Part shown: in pieces, positions 25,723 through 34,624 of the stretch
Layout: the number at the start of each line of letters is the position of its first letter
How positions within the stretch are numbered: the first letter of the stretch is position 1
Source: JAWKWA01 sp041397765
GTDB lineage: Bacteria; Pseudomonadota; Alphaproteobacteria; Rhizobiales; Hyphomicrobiaceae
Direction: 5' to 3'
Assembly: GCA_041397765.1 (NCBI GenBank)
Contig: JAWKWA010000001.1
Location: 186,001 to 250,000 of the forward strand
Length of the DNA stretch: 64,000 bases
Notes under the pieces: model-generated
The model's input: the letters and a program-made list of their open reading frames with translations, nothing else
Database searches by the model: none
What the model was told of the DNA's origin: nothing
Program-made: the position numbers and the translations under genes

Positions 25723-26472
25723 ATGCCGCTCGCGGAGATGCCGCTCACGACCGAGGCTGCGCCGAAGATCGAGGCTGCCATGACCAAGCACGAAACCTAC
25801 ATGTCCGCCGCCGAGGCGCTTGCCGCGACCGACGAATTCTACCGGAACCGCGAGGGCTTCGGGTACGATCTGGAGAAGGTCGCCGGCTGGCTGAGCCAGC
25901 ATGTCCGGGTGCCAAAGAAGGGGCGCGTGCTCGACCTGTGCTGCGGCGACGGCATCTGGTCGAAGGGCTTCCAGACCGTGAACCCGGCCCTCGACCTCTA
26001 TGGCATCGACATCTCGTCGGGCGGCATCGCCAAGGCGCGCGAGCTGGTCGGCGACGATGGGTCGCACTTCGTCGTCGGCGACGTCGAGACCTCGCTACCC
26101 TTCGAGAAGGGGTCATTCGACCTTATCTTCGCGCGCGGTCCCGGCCTCTTCAACCAGCACGACATGTCGCGGCCGGCCTGTGTCCGGGTCATCGAGATGT
26201 GGCACGAATATCTGTCCGAGCGCGGCCTGTTCTACAACATCTTCGCCTCGACGCCGCGGCTGATGGGCACCTACACGCCGATGGAGAATGCCGCGCTGCC
26301 ATTCAACCGGGCGCCGCGCAGCACCGAGACGATCGACTTCTCCGGCGGCAAATATCACCACACGGTCGAGACCTTCCACGCGCCGTTCTGGAAGGCCGAA
26401 GAGATCGAGATCGTCTCCTATGCCTTTCACGGCAACAACCATGTGCTGGTGACGCGCCGCAAGCGCGGCTGA
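25723..26472 (+). CDS. Class I SAM-dependent methyltransferase
   Basis: 249 residues. SAM motif I VLDLCCGDGIWSKGF (about 69-83), motif II LYGIDISSGGIAKAREL and motif III FDLIFARGPGLF. The substrate is unknown; the closing HGNNHVLVTRRKRG is common for small-molecule or glycan methylases. Start is uncertain: ATG at 25723, 25738 or 25780; the last has GAGG at good spacing and gives MTKHETYMSAAEALAA, so the first 19 residues may be non-coding. It lies between glycan-modifying and dTDP-sugar genes, so a glycan substrate is plausible. Confidence 0.8.
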   Translation: MPLAEMPLTTEAAPKIEAAMTKHETYMSAAEALAATDEFYRNREGFGYDLEKVAGWLSQHVRVPKKGRVLDLCCGDGIWSKGFQTVNPALDLYGIDISSGGIAKARELVGDDGSHFVVGDVETSLPFEKGSFDLIFARGPGLFNQHDMSRPACVRVIEMWHEYLSERGLFYNIFASTPRLMGTYTPMENAALPFNRAPRSTETIDFSGGKYHHTVETFHAPFWKAEEIEIVSYAFHGNNHVLVTRRKRG

Positions 26473-26534
26473 ACCTCGGCCGTCCGACAGCCGGTGAACG
26501 GGGCGCGCCCTGACGATCGCGGGCCGCCGTCCGG

Positions 26535-26999
26535 CTAAGGCCAGCGCGCATCGGCGGTGTAGTCGGCGGGCACCGGGGCCATCGACTCGAGTGCATTGCT
26601 GGCGGTACGTATCGCCTCGATGGCGGCGTCGGTCGCTTCGAGCGCGGCGGCGCGTGCTGCCTCGTCGGCCGTCCAGGGGCGCTCCTCGCGCAGCCGGATG
26701 AGCCGGATCGCCTCCCGCGTGCCATTGGCGATCAAGAGGTCGAGATGGCGGGCGTCGCGCGCGCCGAGCAGCGCCATCATCCGCCTTTCGGCCTCCGCGC
26801 GCACATCCTGCGCAGCGGGTGCTTTCGGGCGATAGGCCGCGAGGGCGGCTTCCGCCGTTGCCTGGTCGATGCCGGAAAGCGTGAGCGTGCCCAGATGCGC
26901 ATCCTGCATCTCCAGCCGGTGCGCCGGGTAGCCGAGGCTCTCGATGAGAAGCGAGGGCTCGATGAGGTCGATGTCGATCTGCAAACTTGCCATGGTCAT
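26535..26999 (-). CDS. Phage-tail-associated protein of unknown function
   Basis: 154 residues, no recognised family. The N-terminal half is acidic and beta-like (LQIDIDLIEPSLLIESLGYP), the C-terminal half a long helix rich in Ala, Arg, Glu (WTADEAARAAALEATDAAIE) that may form a coiled coil. No signal peptide. Its ATG overlaps the stop of the DUF2793 gene by 4 bases, so the two are translationally coupled and likely work together, perhaps as tail-fibre and assembly factor (inference). Confidence 0.6.
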   Translation of the reverse strand: MTMASLQIDIDLIEPSLLIESLGYPAHRLEMQDAHLGTLTLSGIDQATAEAALAAYRPKAPAAQDVRAEAERRMMALLGARDARHLDLLIANGTREAIRLIRLREERPWTADEAARAAALEATDAAIEAIRTASNALESMAPVPADYTADARWP

Positions 27000-28099
27000 G
27001 CCAGCATCGCGATGGTGAGGGTTGCTATGTCGGTGTTGGTCGTGCGCGTCGCGCCCGAGTTCTGGTTGATGCTCATGACGAAATAGTCGCCGGGCGTGAC
27101 TGCGATCGGCGGCGTGGTGATGCTGCCGGCGTACTGGAGATTGTAGTTGAGGCCGTCGAGATAGGAGACGAGCAGGGCACCGGCGGCATTGAAGCGCTCG
27201 ATGATGATGACGCCGTTGGTGCCGGAGGCGGCGTTCAGCTTCATCTGTGCCCGCAATTCGACGAGCCCGACGCCGGCCGGCACCGTCAGCCGGGTCGGTT
27301 GGCCGGACGAGAACCAGCCACCGACATCCTCGATCGCGATCTGCCAGCTCATCGCCGTGATGGTGCTGGTCGGCACGGTGGTCGAAGCCGTCTGGCGAAG
27401 CGCGGCGCGCTTGGCATAGGCCGTCGCACCGCCGCCCGAGGTGTTCGGCAGCGCGACCTCCCCGGTCACCCGGTCGATGACGATCGCCTCCTTCCAGGAC
27501 GATCCGTCGGCGCTCACCTTGATGTGGAGATCGTCGTCGCCGGCCGTGCCGATCTCGGCGCGACCCGAGAAGGCGGTCTGGAAGAGGAGGCTCGCCGTAT
27601 CCGTGGCGGCCGCCTTGTTGATCTTCGCCTGATGGCCGGCGCCCTCGTGGCTGAAGAGTACGGCGGGCGATGCGACCGACAGGCGATTGCCGGCGTCGGC
27701 CGTCGCATTGACGCCGACGAGCGCGACCGGATTGACCGAACCGGAACCGCCGCCGCCACCGCTGCCGGTCGCTACCCAGGCCGTGCCGTCATAGGCGGCG
27801 ATGAGATCCTCGTCGGCGATCCAGGCCCGCCAGCCCTCGCGCGGCGGATGAAACATCCAGGCGCCGTCCTGGAAGGCCGCGATCGCCCCCTCCCGGCCCG
27901 TCCAGGCGCCCGTGGCACCATCTGCGACGATATAGGCCGCCCCATCTGCGGGGTCGGGTGGCGGGGTCTGAAGGTCGCGATCGGCGACGCATGTCTGAAC
28001 GAGCACGTCGAGGCTGCGGATCGCCTCGTTGAGGGTGACGTGCTTCTGTGCCTGGGCGGCCATCAGATAGGGCAGGCCGAGATTGGGGGTCGTATCCAT
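26996..28099 (-). CDS. DUF2793 domain protein, phage tail-like
   Basis: 367 residues. The N-terminus MDTTPNLGLPYLMAAQAQKH is the DUF2793 signature (TPNLGLPYIAAGQAQKHVT), seen in phage and phage-derived tail proteins of alphaproteobacteria; the domain covers about residues 1-110 and is followed by a Gly/Ser linker (TGSGGGGGSGS) and a beta-rich C-terminal half with Thr/Ser/Asn-rich strands, like a tail-fibre tip. No other phage structural gene is nearby, so it is a stand-alone pair with the 154-residue protein. Confidence 0.8.
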   Translation of the reverse strand: MDTTPNLGLPYLMAAQAQKHVTLNEAIRSLDVLVQTCVADRDLQTPPPDPADGAAYIVADGATGAWTGREGAIAAFQDGAWMFHPPREGWRAWIADEDLIAAYDGTAWVATGSGGGGGSGSVNPVALVGVNATADAGNRLSVASPAVLFSHEGAGHQAKINKAAATDTASLLFQTAFSGRAEIGTAGDDDLHIKVSADGSSWKEAIVIDRVTGEVALPNTSGGGATAYAKRAALRQTASTTVPTSTITAMSWQIAIEDVGGWFSSGQPTRLTVPAGVGLVELRAQMKLNAASGTNGVIIIERFNAAGALLVSYLDGLNYNLQYAGSITTPPIAVTPGDYFVMSINQNSGATRTTNTDIATLTIAMLA

Positions 28100-28266
28100 C
28101 GCGACGGAGGGTCCTCGCTGTCATGCTGCTCAGCCACGATCTTGCCCGAGACCGCTCAGGCGGGGACAAGTCGGGGGGCAGGTCGCCGGCGGCAACGCTC
28201 GGGTAACGCGACCGGCGCAACAGTGTCGGACCACACGGATACGAGCCGGCGAGGCAGGAGGGCGAG

Positions 28267-28836
28267 ATGGTGCGTATCGAAGAGCTGGAGGTCCCGGGCG
28301 TCCGCCTCGTCGTGCCGCGCATCCATCGCGATCCGCGCGGCTTCTTCTCGGAAACCTACAACCGCCGCGCGCTGGCGGAGGCGGGCATCGACCTCGATTT
28401 CGTGCAGGACAATCATTCGCTGTCGCGCGAGGTCGGCGTGGTGCGCGGCCTGCACTACCAGACGCCGCCGGCCGCCCAGGTGAAGCTCGTCCGCGTCGTC
28501 CGCGGCGCCATCCTCGACGTCGCCGTCGACATCCGACACGGCTCGCCGACCTTCGGCCGCCACGTCGCGGTGATCCTGTCCGAGGAGAACTGGCACCAGC
28601 TGCTGATCCCGGTGGGCTTCGCCCATGGCTTCTGCACGCTGATGCCCGACACCGAGGTGATCTACAAAGTAACGGAGTATTATGCTCCCTCCTGCGACAA
28701 AGGGATCGCGTGGGACGATCCCGCCCTCGGCATCGACTGGCCGGTCGATCCGGGTGCGGCCATCCTCTCGGACAAGGACCGCCGTCAGCCGCCGCTCGGT
28801 GACATGCCGGAGGTCTTTCCCTTCGCGGGCCCTTGA
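28267..28836 (+). CDS. rfbC: dTDP-4-dehydrorhamnose 3,5-epimerase
   Basis: 189 residues, the normal size. RmlC cupin motifs: RGFFSETYNRRAL, catalytic His in GVVRGLHYQTPPAAQVKLV, and VGFAHGFCTLMPDTEVIYKVTEYY. It epimerises dTDP-4-keto-6-deoxyglucose at C3 and C5. AGGAGGG lies just upstream of the ATG. First of rfbC-rfbB-rfbA on the plus strand; rfbD is not seen. Confidence 0.95.
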   Translation: MVRIEELEVPGVRLVVPRIHRDPRGFFSETYNRRALAEAGIDLDFVQDNHSLSREVGVVRGLHYQTPPAAQVKLVRVVRGAILDVAVDIRHGSPTFGRHVAVILSEENWHQLLIPVGFAHGFCTLMPDTEVIYKVTEYYAPSCDKGIAWDDPALGIDWPVDPGAAILSDKDRRQPPLGDMPEVFPFAGP

Positions 28837-28925
28837 TCGGGGCCGATCGCGGGGCGGATGAGGGCGGGCCGCCGGCTGCTCACGCAAGGGCTGTGTGGGA
28901 AACCGGTTGAGGGAAGCGCTGCGGC

Positions 28926-30032
28926 ATGAGGATCATCGTCACCGGCGGGGCCGGCTTCATCGGCTCGGCGCTGTGCCGGCATCTGGTCGGCGGCGGCCAT
29001 GCCGAGGTGCTGAACATCGACAGCCTGACCTATGCGGCGAACCTCCATTCGCTCGATCCTATCGCCGCCCGTCCCGGCTATCGCTTCCTCGAGGCCGACA
29101 TCTGCGAGCGGGCGGCGATGGACGCGGCCTTCGCCGATTTCCGGCCGGACGCTGTCGTCCACCTTGCTGCCGAGAGCCATGTCGACCGCTCGATCACCGG
29201 CTCGGGCGCGTTCGTTGCGACCAACATCAACGGCACCCATACGCTGCTCGAGGCCGCCCGCGCCTATTGGAGCGGGCTCGCCATCGCGGACCGGGACCGC
29301 TTTCGCTTCCTCCATGTCTCGACCGACGAGGTCTATGGCTCGCTCGGCCCGGACGGCCTTTTCAAGGAGGATACGCCCTACGATCCGAGCTCGCCCTATT
29401 CGGCCTCCAAGGCCGCCTCGGACCATCTCGCCATCGCGTGGCACCGCACCTATGGGCTGCCGGTCCTCGTCTCCAACTGCTCGAACAATTACGGACCCTG
29501 CCAGTTCCCCGAGAAGCTGATCCCGCTCATGATCCTCAATGCCCGCGACGGCCGTCCGCTGCCGGTCTATGGCGACGGACAGAACGTGCGCGACTGGCTC
29601 TATGTCGACGACCACGCCCGCGCCCTTCACCTGATCCTGAGGCGTGGCCGGCCGGGCGCCAAATACAATGTCGGTGGCCGCAACGAGCGTACCAACATGG
29701 CCGTCGTCGAGACGATCTGCGCGCTGATGGACGAGCACCGGCCCGAGGGGGCGCCGCACCGCCGCCTTCTGCGGCACGTCACCGACCGGCCGGGTCACGA
29801 CCGCCGCTATGCGATCGACGCGACGCGGCTGGAGAGCGAGCTCGGCTGGCGGGCGGAGGAGACCTTCGAGACCGGCATCGCCCGCACCGTCGCCTGGTAC
29901 ATGGCCAACGAAGCCTGGTGGGGCCCCTTGCGCACGGGTGTCTATCGTGGCGACCGGCTGGGCCTGCCAGCCGGGCTGTCGCCCGCCAACGAGGCCGGCG
30001 CCCCCATCCAGCCGGTCGTCGCCGCCGAGTAG
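28926..30032 (+). CDS. rfbB: dTDP-glucose 4,6-dehydratase
   Basis: 368 residues. Extended SDR: NAD loop TGGAGFIGSALCRHL (6-20), AAESHVDRSI, catalytic STDEVYGSL and YSASKAASDH (Tyr-x3-Lys), and SNNYGPCQFPEKLIPLM. Makes dTDP-4-keto-6-deoxyglucose from dTDP-glucose, the precursor of rhamnose and other surface deoxysugars. It follows rfbC by 89 bases. Confidence 0.95.
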   Translation: MRIIVTGGAGFIGSALCRHLVGGGHAEVLNIDSLTYAANLHSLDPIAARPGYRFLEADICERAAMDAAFADFRPDAVVHLAAESHVDRSITGSGAFVATNINGTHTLLEAARAYWSGLAIADRDRFRFLHVSTDEVYGSLGPDGLFKEDTPYDPSSPYSASKAASDHLAIAWHRTYGLPVLVSNCSNNYGPCQFPEKLIPLMILNARDGRPLPVYGDGQNVRDWLYVDDHARALHLILRRGRPGAKYNVGGRNERTNMAVVETICALMDEHRPEGAPHRRLLRHVTDRPGHDRRYAIDATRLESELGWRAEETFETGIARTVAWYMANEAWWGPLRTGVYRGDRLGLPAGLSPANEAGAPIQPVVAAE

Positions 30033-30090
30033 GCCCAGCATCGGCGCCGCCGGGTCTGCACCGCCGCGCTCGTCAAACGAGGTCCGAGAC

Positions 30091-30963
30091 ATGAAGGGTA
30101 TCATCCTCGCCGGCGGCAAGGGCACGCGGCTGCATCCGATGACGCTGGTGACGTCGAAGCAGCTACTGCCCGTCTACGACAAGCCGATGATCTACTATCC
30201 GCTGACGACGCTGATGCTCGCCGGCATCCGCGAGATCCTGATCATCTCCACGCCCGAGGACCTGCCGAAATTCCGCAATCTGCTCGGCACCGGCGAGGCC
30301 TGGGGGCTTTCGCTCGCCTATGCCGAGCAACCCAATCCCGGCGGGCTCGCCGAGGCCTATATCATCGGCCGGGACTTCGTCGCCGGCGGCAACTCGGCGC
30401 TGATCCTCGGCGACAACATCTTCTACGGCCACGGTCTCGTCGATCTCCTGCAGACGGCCGCCGCACGTCCGCGCGGCGCCACCGTCTTTGCCTATGGCGT
30501 CAACGACCCGGAGCGCTATGGCGTCGTCGAGCTCGACGCCACGGGCCGCGCCCTCTCGCTCGCCGAGAAACCGGCTCAGCCGAAATCGCGCTGGGCGGTG
30601 ACGGGGCTCTATTTCTACGACGGGCGCGCCGCCGACATCGCGGCCGGCCTCAAGCCCTCGGCCCGCGGCGAGCTGGAGATCACCGATGTCAACGCCGCCT
30701 ATCTGGCGATGGGCGAGCTCCATGTCGAGAAGATGGGCCGCGGCTATGCCTGGCTCGACACCGGCACGCCCGACAGCCTCGCGGAGGCCTCCGATTTCGT
30801 GCGTGCGCTGGAGAAGCGCCAGGGCTTCCGCATCGCCTGTCCCGAGGAGGTTGCCTTCCGAATGGGCTTCATCGGCCGCGACGGCCTCGTCCGGCTCGGC
30901 GAGGCGCTCGGCAAGTCGGACTATGGCCGCTATCTGATCGACATCGCCGAGCGGCCGGACTGA
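30091..30963 (+). CDS. rfbA: Glucose-1-phosphate thymidylyltransferase
   Basis: 290 residues from ATG 30091. N-terminal MKGIILAGGKGTRLHP with the nucleotide-binding GGxGTRL, then PVYDKPMIYYPLTTLM, GDNIFYGHGL and EKPAQPKSRWAVTGLYFYD, all typical of RmlA. It activates glucose-1-phosphate with dTTP, the first step of the dTDP-rhamnose pathway, and is usually feedback inhibited by dTDP-rhamnose. A longer frame from 29809 overlaps rfbB and is rejected. A hairpin follows 29 bases after the stop. Confidence 0.95.
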   Translation: MKGIILAGGKGTRLHPMTLVTSKQLLPVYDKPMIYYPLTTLMLAGIREILIISTPEDLPKFRNLLGTGEAWGLSLAYAEQPNPGGLAEAYIIGRDFVAGGNSALILGDNIFYGHGLVDLLQTAAARPRGATVFAYGVNDPERYGVVELDATGRALSLAEKPAQPKSRWAVTGLYFYDGRAADIAAGLKPSARGELEITDVNAAYLAMGELHVEKMGRGYAWLDTGTPDSLAEASDFVRALEKRQGFRIACPEEVAFRMGFIGRDGLVRLGEALGKSDYGRYLIDIAERPD

Positions 30964-30992
30964 GCCGCCAGCCAAACGTCCCCAAAACGCCA

Positions 30993-31025
30993 GACGCCCC
31001 GGCGCGGTCTCGCGGCCGGGGCGTC
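30993..31025. terminator. Bidirectional terminator-like hairpin after rfbA
   Basis: Perfect 11-bp arms GACGCCCCGGC and GCCGGGGCGTC with an 11-base loop lie between the convergent rfbA and 46-residue genes. On the minus strand the hairpin is followed by TGGCGTTTTGGGG, a weak T-run, so it fits the small gene best. Confidence 0.65.
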
Positions 31026-31059
31026 CCGATGCGACGCTGGATCCGAGGATCCGGTCCAC

Positions 31060-31200
31060 CTACTTCCCGTTCGACGGCAGGGCCGTGAAGAGTGGCCACA
31101 GCACGATCGTCTCGAGGAAGTGCACGAGGAAGGACGTGCTTCCGGCGGCCTCGTCGCGGGCGGTCGTGTGGGGATGGTCGGCGTGGGTGTCTTGGCTCAT
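31060..31200 (-). CDS. 46-residue single-pass membrane protein
   Basis: Too short for routine calling but with good signs. ATG at 31200 has GAGGTGAAAGATC just upstream. The product starts MSQDTHADHPHTTARDEAAG (polar, His-rich) and then has one hydrophobic stretch, FLVHFLETIVLWPLFTAL (about 24-41), ending SNGK. It therefore looks like a small inner-membrane protein with the N-terminus in the cytoplasm or out, orientation unknown. It has no recognised family. A terminator-like hairpin follows. Coding confidence rests on the ribosome binding site and amphipathic pattern. Confidence 0.6.
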   Translation of the reverse strand: MSQDTHADHPHTTARDEAAGSTSFLVHFLETIVLWPLFTALPSNGK

Positions 31201-31370
31201 GATCTTTCACCTCATCGGGCTTTAGCCTCGTTGGATGGCTGCAATCTAGGCATCGGAGCCATGCGCGGCAGGGGGCATCCCGCATCGCAGCAATGCGTTT
31301 TGTGCATCGCACAATCGAGCGAATCTTCACCATTCGGTCACTTTTCGCGCCCGGGGGAGCACTGCTCCGG

Positions 31371-31665
31371 CTCACCTCGCGATGCTCGCGCGGACGCTCG
31401 CATCTCAGCCGATCAGGCTTTGGAGCATGTCCGACTTCTAGGGAACCGGTTCGAGCGTGTCGGACATGCTCCAACTCTTCGTCTTAGGTCCGATTCACGC
31501 CTTCGAGGCTCGCGCGGACGCTCGCATCTCAGCCGATCAGGCTTTGGAGCATGTCCGACTTTAGGATCGGTTCGAGCGTGTCGACATGCTCCAACTCTTC
31601 GTCTTAGAGTCGATTCACGCCTTCGATGCTCGCGCAGACGCTCGCATCTCAGCCGATCAGGCTCT
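31371..31665. repeat. Array of three 120-124 bp intergenic repeats with hairpins
   Basis: Aligning at GCCGATCAGGC, copies start near 31371, 31493 and 31613, with periods of 124 and 120 bases; the third is cut short after TCAGGCTC. Each unit has the shared core GACGCTCGCATCTCAGCCGA. Inside copy one the arms GGAGCATGTCCGAC and GTCGGACATGCTCC form a perfect 14-bp palindrome; copy two has the same arms with one base missing. The whole 31201-31767 gap has no gene otherwise. A fourth partial copy lies at 53951. Confidence 0.9.
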
Positions 31666-31767
31666 AGCTCGTTGTTTCTTCGCATCTTCTCTCGGCGAAC
31701 CGATATCCACTTCGTTCTGGAAATGCGCTAGATGGAGACGCCCGCCCGAGCGCGTTGAGGAGATGCC

Positions 31768-33594
31768 ATGCTGCAGAGTTTCGAGGATCGTTCCGACCCC
31801 TCGCAGGTCGCCGCCCGGGTCGAGGCGCTGCGTTCCGCCATCGCCGGCCATGGGCTCGAGGGCTATCTGGTGCCGCGCGCCGACGAGCATCAGGGCGAGT
31901 ATGTGCCGCGTTCCGCCGAGCGGCTGCTCTGGCTGACCGGGTTCTCGGGATCGGCCGGCATGGCGGCCGTGCTGCGCCAGAAGGCGGCGATCTTCGTCGA
32001 CGGCCGCTACACGGTCCAGGCCCGCGGCCAGGTCGACACCACGGTCATCGACGTCCTGCAGGTGCCCGAGGCGAAGCTGACGGAGTGGCTCGGCGCCAAT
32101 GCACCGAAGGGCGGCCGCATCGGCTATGATCCCCGGCTGCACACCATCGCGGCCGTCGAGGCGCTGGAGCGGGTGCTCGCCGAGAAGGGGCTCACCCTCG
32201 TCGCCGTCGCCGGCAATCTCGTGGACGCCGTATGGCCGGACCGGCCGTCACCGCCCCTCGGGGCCGTGGTTCCCCATCCCGACGCGCTCGCCGGCCGCAG
32301 CGCCGCCGACAAGATCGCCGATCTTCGCGCGACGCTCGCCAAGGCGGGCGAGGATGCGGTCGTGCTGACCAATCCCGATTCGATCGCCTGGCTGCTCAAC
32401 ATCCGCGGCGCCGACGTGCCGCGCACGCCCTTCGCCCTCTCCTTCGTGATCGCCCCCTGCGACGGCCGTCCGCAATGGTTCGTCGCCGCCGGCAAGGTCG
32501 GCGACAATATCCGCGGTCATGTCGCCGCCGTCGCCGACGTCCGCCCGCCCGAGGCGCTGGACGAAGCCCTCGTCGCACTCGGCGCGGCGAAATCCTGTGT
32601 CCGTCTCGATCCGGACTGGACGGCGCGCGACTTCCTCGACCGCCTGACGGCGGCGGGTGCGACCGTCTCGCGTGCCGGCGACCCCTGTCTCCTGCCCAAG
32701 GCCCGCAAGAACGAGGCCGAGCTCGCCGGCGCCCGTGCCGCCCATCGTCGCGACGCCCGTGCCGTCATCCGCTTCCTCGCCTGGCTCGACCGCGAGGCGC
32801 CGAAGGGCGGGCTCGACGAGATTGCGGCGGCCATGAAGCTGGAGGAGATGCGCCATGAGACCGGCGCGCTGCTCGACCTCAGCTTCGAGACCATCTCGGC
32901 GGCCGGCCCGCATGCTGCATTGCCGCACTATCGCGTCAGCCGCAAAAGCTGTCTGCCGATCACGCCGGGCTCGGTCTATCTGGTCGATTCCGGCGGCCAG
33001 TACCGCGACGGCACCACCGACATCACGCGCACCATCGCCGTCGGCCAGGTGCCCGAGGAGGCGCGCGAGCGCTTCACGCTGGTCCTCAAGGGCATGATCG
33101 CCGTCTCCACCTTGCGCTTTCCCGTCGGCACGCGCGGGTCCGATGTCGACCCCTTCGCCCGCCGTGCCCTTTGGGCTCGCGGCTTCGACTTCGACCACGG
33201 CACCGGTCATGGCATCGGCAGCTATCTGTCCGTGCACGAGGGCCCGCAGCGCATCGCCCGGACGGGCAGCGTCCCGCTCGAGCCGGGCATGATCGTCTCC
33301 AACGAGCCGGGCTACTACCGGGAGGGTGCCTACGGCATCCGCATCGAGAACCTGCTCGTCGTGACGAAACCCGAGGTGCCGGCCGGCGGCGAGCGGGCGA
33401 TGATGGGTTTCGAGACGCTGACGCTCGCCCCCATCGACCGCGCCATGATGGTGCCGGAGTTGATGTCGGACGAGGAAGTCGCCTGGCTCGACGATTACCA
33501 TCGTTGGGTGATGAGCGAGATCGGCCCCGAGCTCGACGGCGCCGACCATGCCTTTCTGGAGCGTGCCACGAGGCCCCTGCATTCAGGAGCCTGA
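31768..33594 (+). CDS. Xaa-Pro aminopeptidase, M24B family
   Basis: 608 residues, the long (about 600) M24B form with three domains: two creatinase-like N-terminal domains (about 1-300) and the pita-bread catalytic domain (about 310-550), then a C-terminal extension. Metal ligands fall in YLVDSGGQYRDGTTDITRTI (two Asp), GTGHGIGSYLSVHEGP (His), NEPGYY (Glu) and GIRIENLLVV (Glu). It removes N-terminal residues preceding proline. ATG at 31768 has GAGGAG upstream. Followed 6 bases later by a transporter gene, clearly one operon. Confidence 0.92.
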   Translation: MLQSFEDRSDPSQVAARVEALRSAIAGHGLEGYLVPRADEHQGEYVPRSAERLLWLTGFSGSAGMAAVLRQKAAIFVDGRYTVQARGQVDTTVIDVLQVPEAKLTEWLGANAPKGGRIGYDPRLHTIAAVEALERVLAEKGLTLVAVAGNLVDAVWPDRPSPPLGAVVPHPDALAGRSAADKIADLRATLAKAGEDAVVLTNPDSIAWLLNIRGADVPRTPFALSFVIAPCDGRPQWFVAAGKVGDNIRGHVAAVADVRPPEALDEALVALGAAKSCVRLDPDWTARDFLDRLTAAGATVSRAGDPCLLPKARKNEAELAGARAAHRRDARAVIRFLAWLDREAPKGGLDEIAAAMKLEEMRHETGALLDLSFETISAAGPHAALPHYRVSRKSCLPITPGSVYLVDSGGQYRDGTTDITRTIAVGQVPEEARERFTLVLKGMIAVSTLRFPVGTRGSDVDPFARRALWARGFDFDHGTGHGIGSYLSVHEGPQRIARTGSVPLEPGMIVSNEPGYYREGAYGIRIENLLVVTKPEVPAGGERAMMGFETLTLAPIDRAMMVPELMSDEEVAWLDDYHRWVMSEIGPELDGADHAFLERATRPLHSGA

Positions 33595-33600
33595 CGGTCG

Positions 33601-34599
33601 ATGGCGGGCGGGCTGGAGAAGGCGGGGACGGGGATCAGCGTGCCACCCGCCTATCGCGACGAGCCGCTCACCGGCATCGGCTGCCTCGTGCTCGGCATCA
33701 CGTTCTTCTCGCTCCAGGACGTCATCATGCGGCTCTTGAGCGGCAGCTATCCGGTGCACGAGGTGCTGTTCGTCCGCAGTCTCACGGCGATGCCGCTGTT
33801 CGTCGCGCTCGTGCTGGCGACCGGCAGCCGCCGTCGCCTGTCGCCAGGCTCCTGGCCGATCCTCACCCTGCGCGGCGGCATCGTCTTCACCGCCTCGACG
33901 CTCTACTACCTCGCCATCGCCGCACTGCCGCTCGCCACCTGCGTGTCGCTCTATTTCACCGCGCCGCTGTTCGTGACGGTGATGTCGGCGGCCTTTCTCG
34001 ACGAGAAGGTCGGCATCCGCCGCGTCAGCGCGATCCTGCTCGGCTTTCTCGGTGCGCTCGTCGTGCTGGCGCCGGGCTCGGAGAGCTTCCACTGGGCGGC
34101 CGTGCTGCCGATCGGGGCGGCGATCTGCTATGCCGCGTCCCAGACCCTCACCCGCCGCCTCGGCCAGAGCTTCGATGCGCCCCAGCTCGCGCTGTTCGGC
34201 AATCTGGGCGTGCTGACGGCCGCGGCATTGTCGGGGCTCGTTCTCGGCCATGGCGGCTTTGCGCGTGAGGACGACCGCAGTCTCGGCTTCCTGCTGAGGG
34301 CCTGGGCGCTACCTGGCACCCACGATCTCCTCTTGATGATGGCCTGCGGGCTGATCGCCTTCGTCGGGCTCACGCTGCTCGCCCAGGCCTATCGGGTCAC
34401 GCGCGTGACGACCGTCGCACCCTTCGAGTATACGAGCCTGTTCTGGAGCGTGACCTACGGCTTTCTGCTGTTCTCCGAAGTGCCGTCGGTCCGCGTCGTC
34501 GGCGGTGTCGCGCTCATCATCGCCGCCGGGCTCTTCGTGCTGTTCCGCGAGCGCCAACTCGCCCTCGCCGCTCGCAAGGCCGCGACGGCCAAGGGTTGA
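33601..34599 (+). CDS. EamA/DMT-family transporter
   Basis: 332 residues with about ten hydrophobic segments in two halves, the EamA layout of drug/metabolite exporters. Typical start LTGIGCLVLGITFFSLQDV, and in the second half LALFGNLGVLTAAALSG and TVAPFEYTSLFWSVTYGFLLF. That second repeat resembles S-adenosylmethionine-type or RhaT-like uptake proteins, but substrate is unknown. It is 6 bases after the aminopeptidase gene. Convergent with the next gene. Confidence 0.85.
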   Translation: MAGGLEKAGTGISVPPAYRDEPLTGIGCLVLGITFFSLQDVIMRLLSGSYPVHEVLFVRSLTAMPLFVALVLATGSRRRLSPGSWPILTLRGGIVFTASTLYYLAIAALPLATCVSLYFTAPLFVTVMSAAFLDEKVGIRRVSAILLGFLGALVVLAPGSESFHWAAVLPIGAAICYAASQTLTRRLGQSFDAPQLALFGNLGVLTAAALSGLVLGHGGFAREDDRSLGFLLRAWALPGTHDLLLMMACGLIAFVGLTLLAQAYRVTRVTTVAPFEYTSLFWSVTYGFLLFSEVPSVRVVGGVALIIAAGLFVLFRERQLALAARKAATAKG

Positions 34600-34624
34600 C
34601 GGGGCGAGCCTAGTATCTGCCGCC

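Noticed and set aside
31371..31665. CRISPR array
   Set aside because: Repeats are about 120 bp, not 25-45, there are no unique spacers between them, and no cas genes are near.
31293..31936. Small open frames across the 120-bp array
   Set aside because: They share repeated peptide strings only because the DNA repeats, and lack ribosome sites or codon bias.
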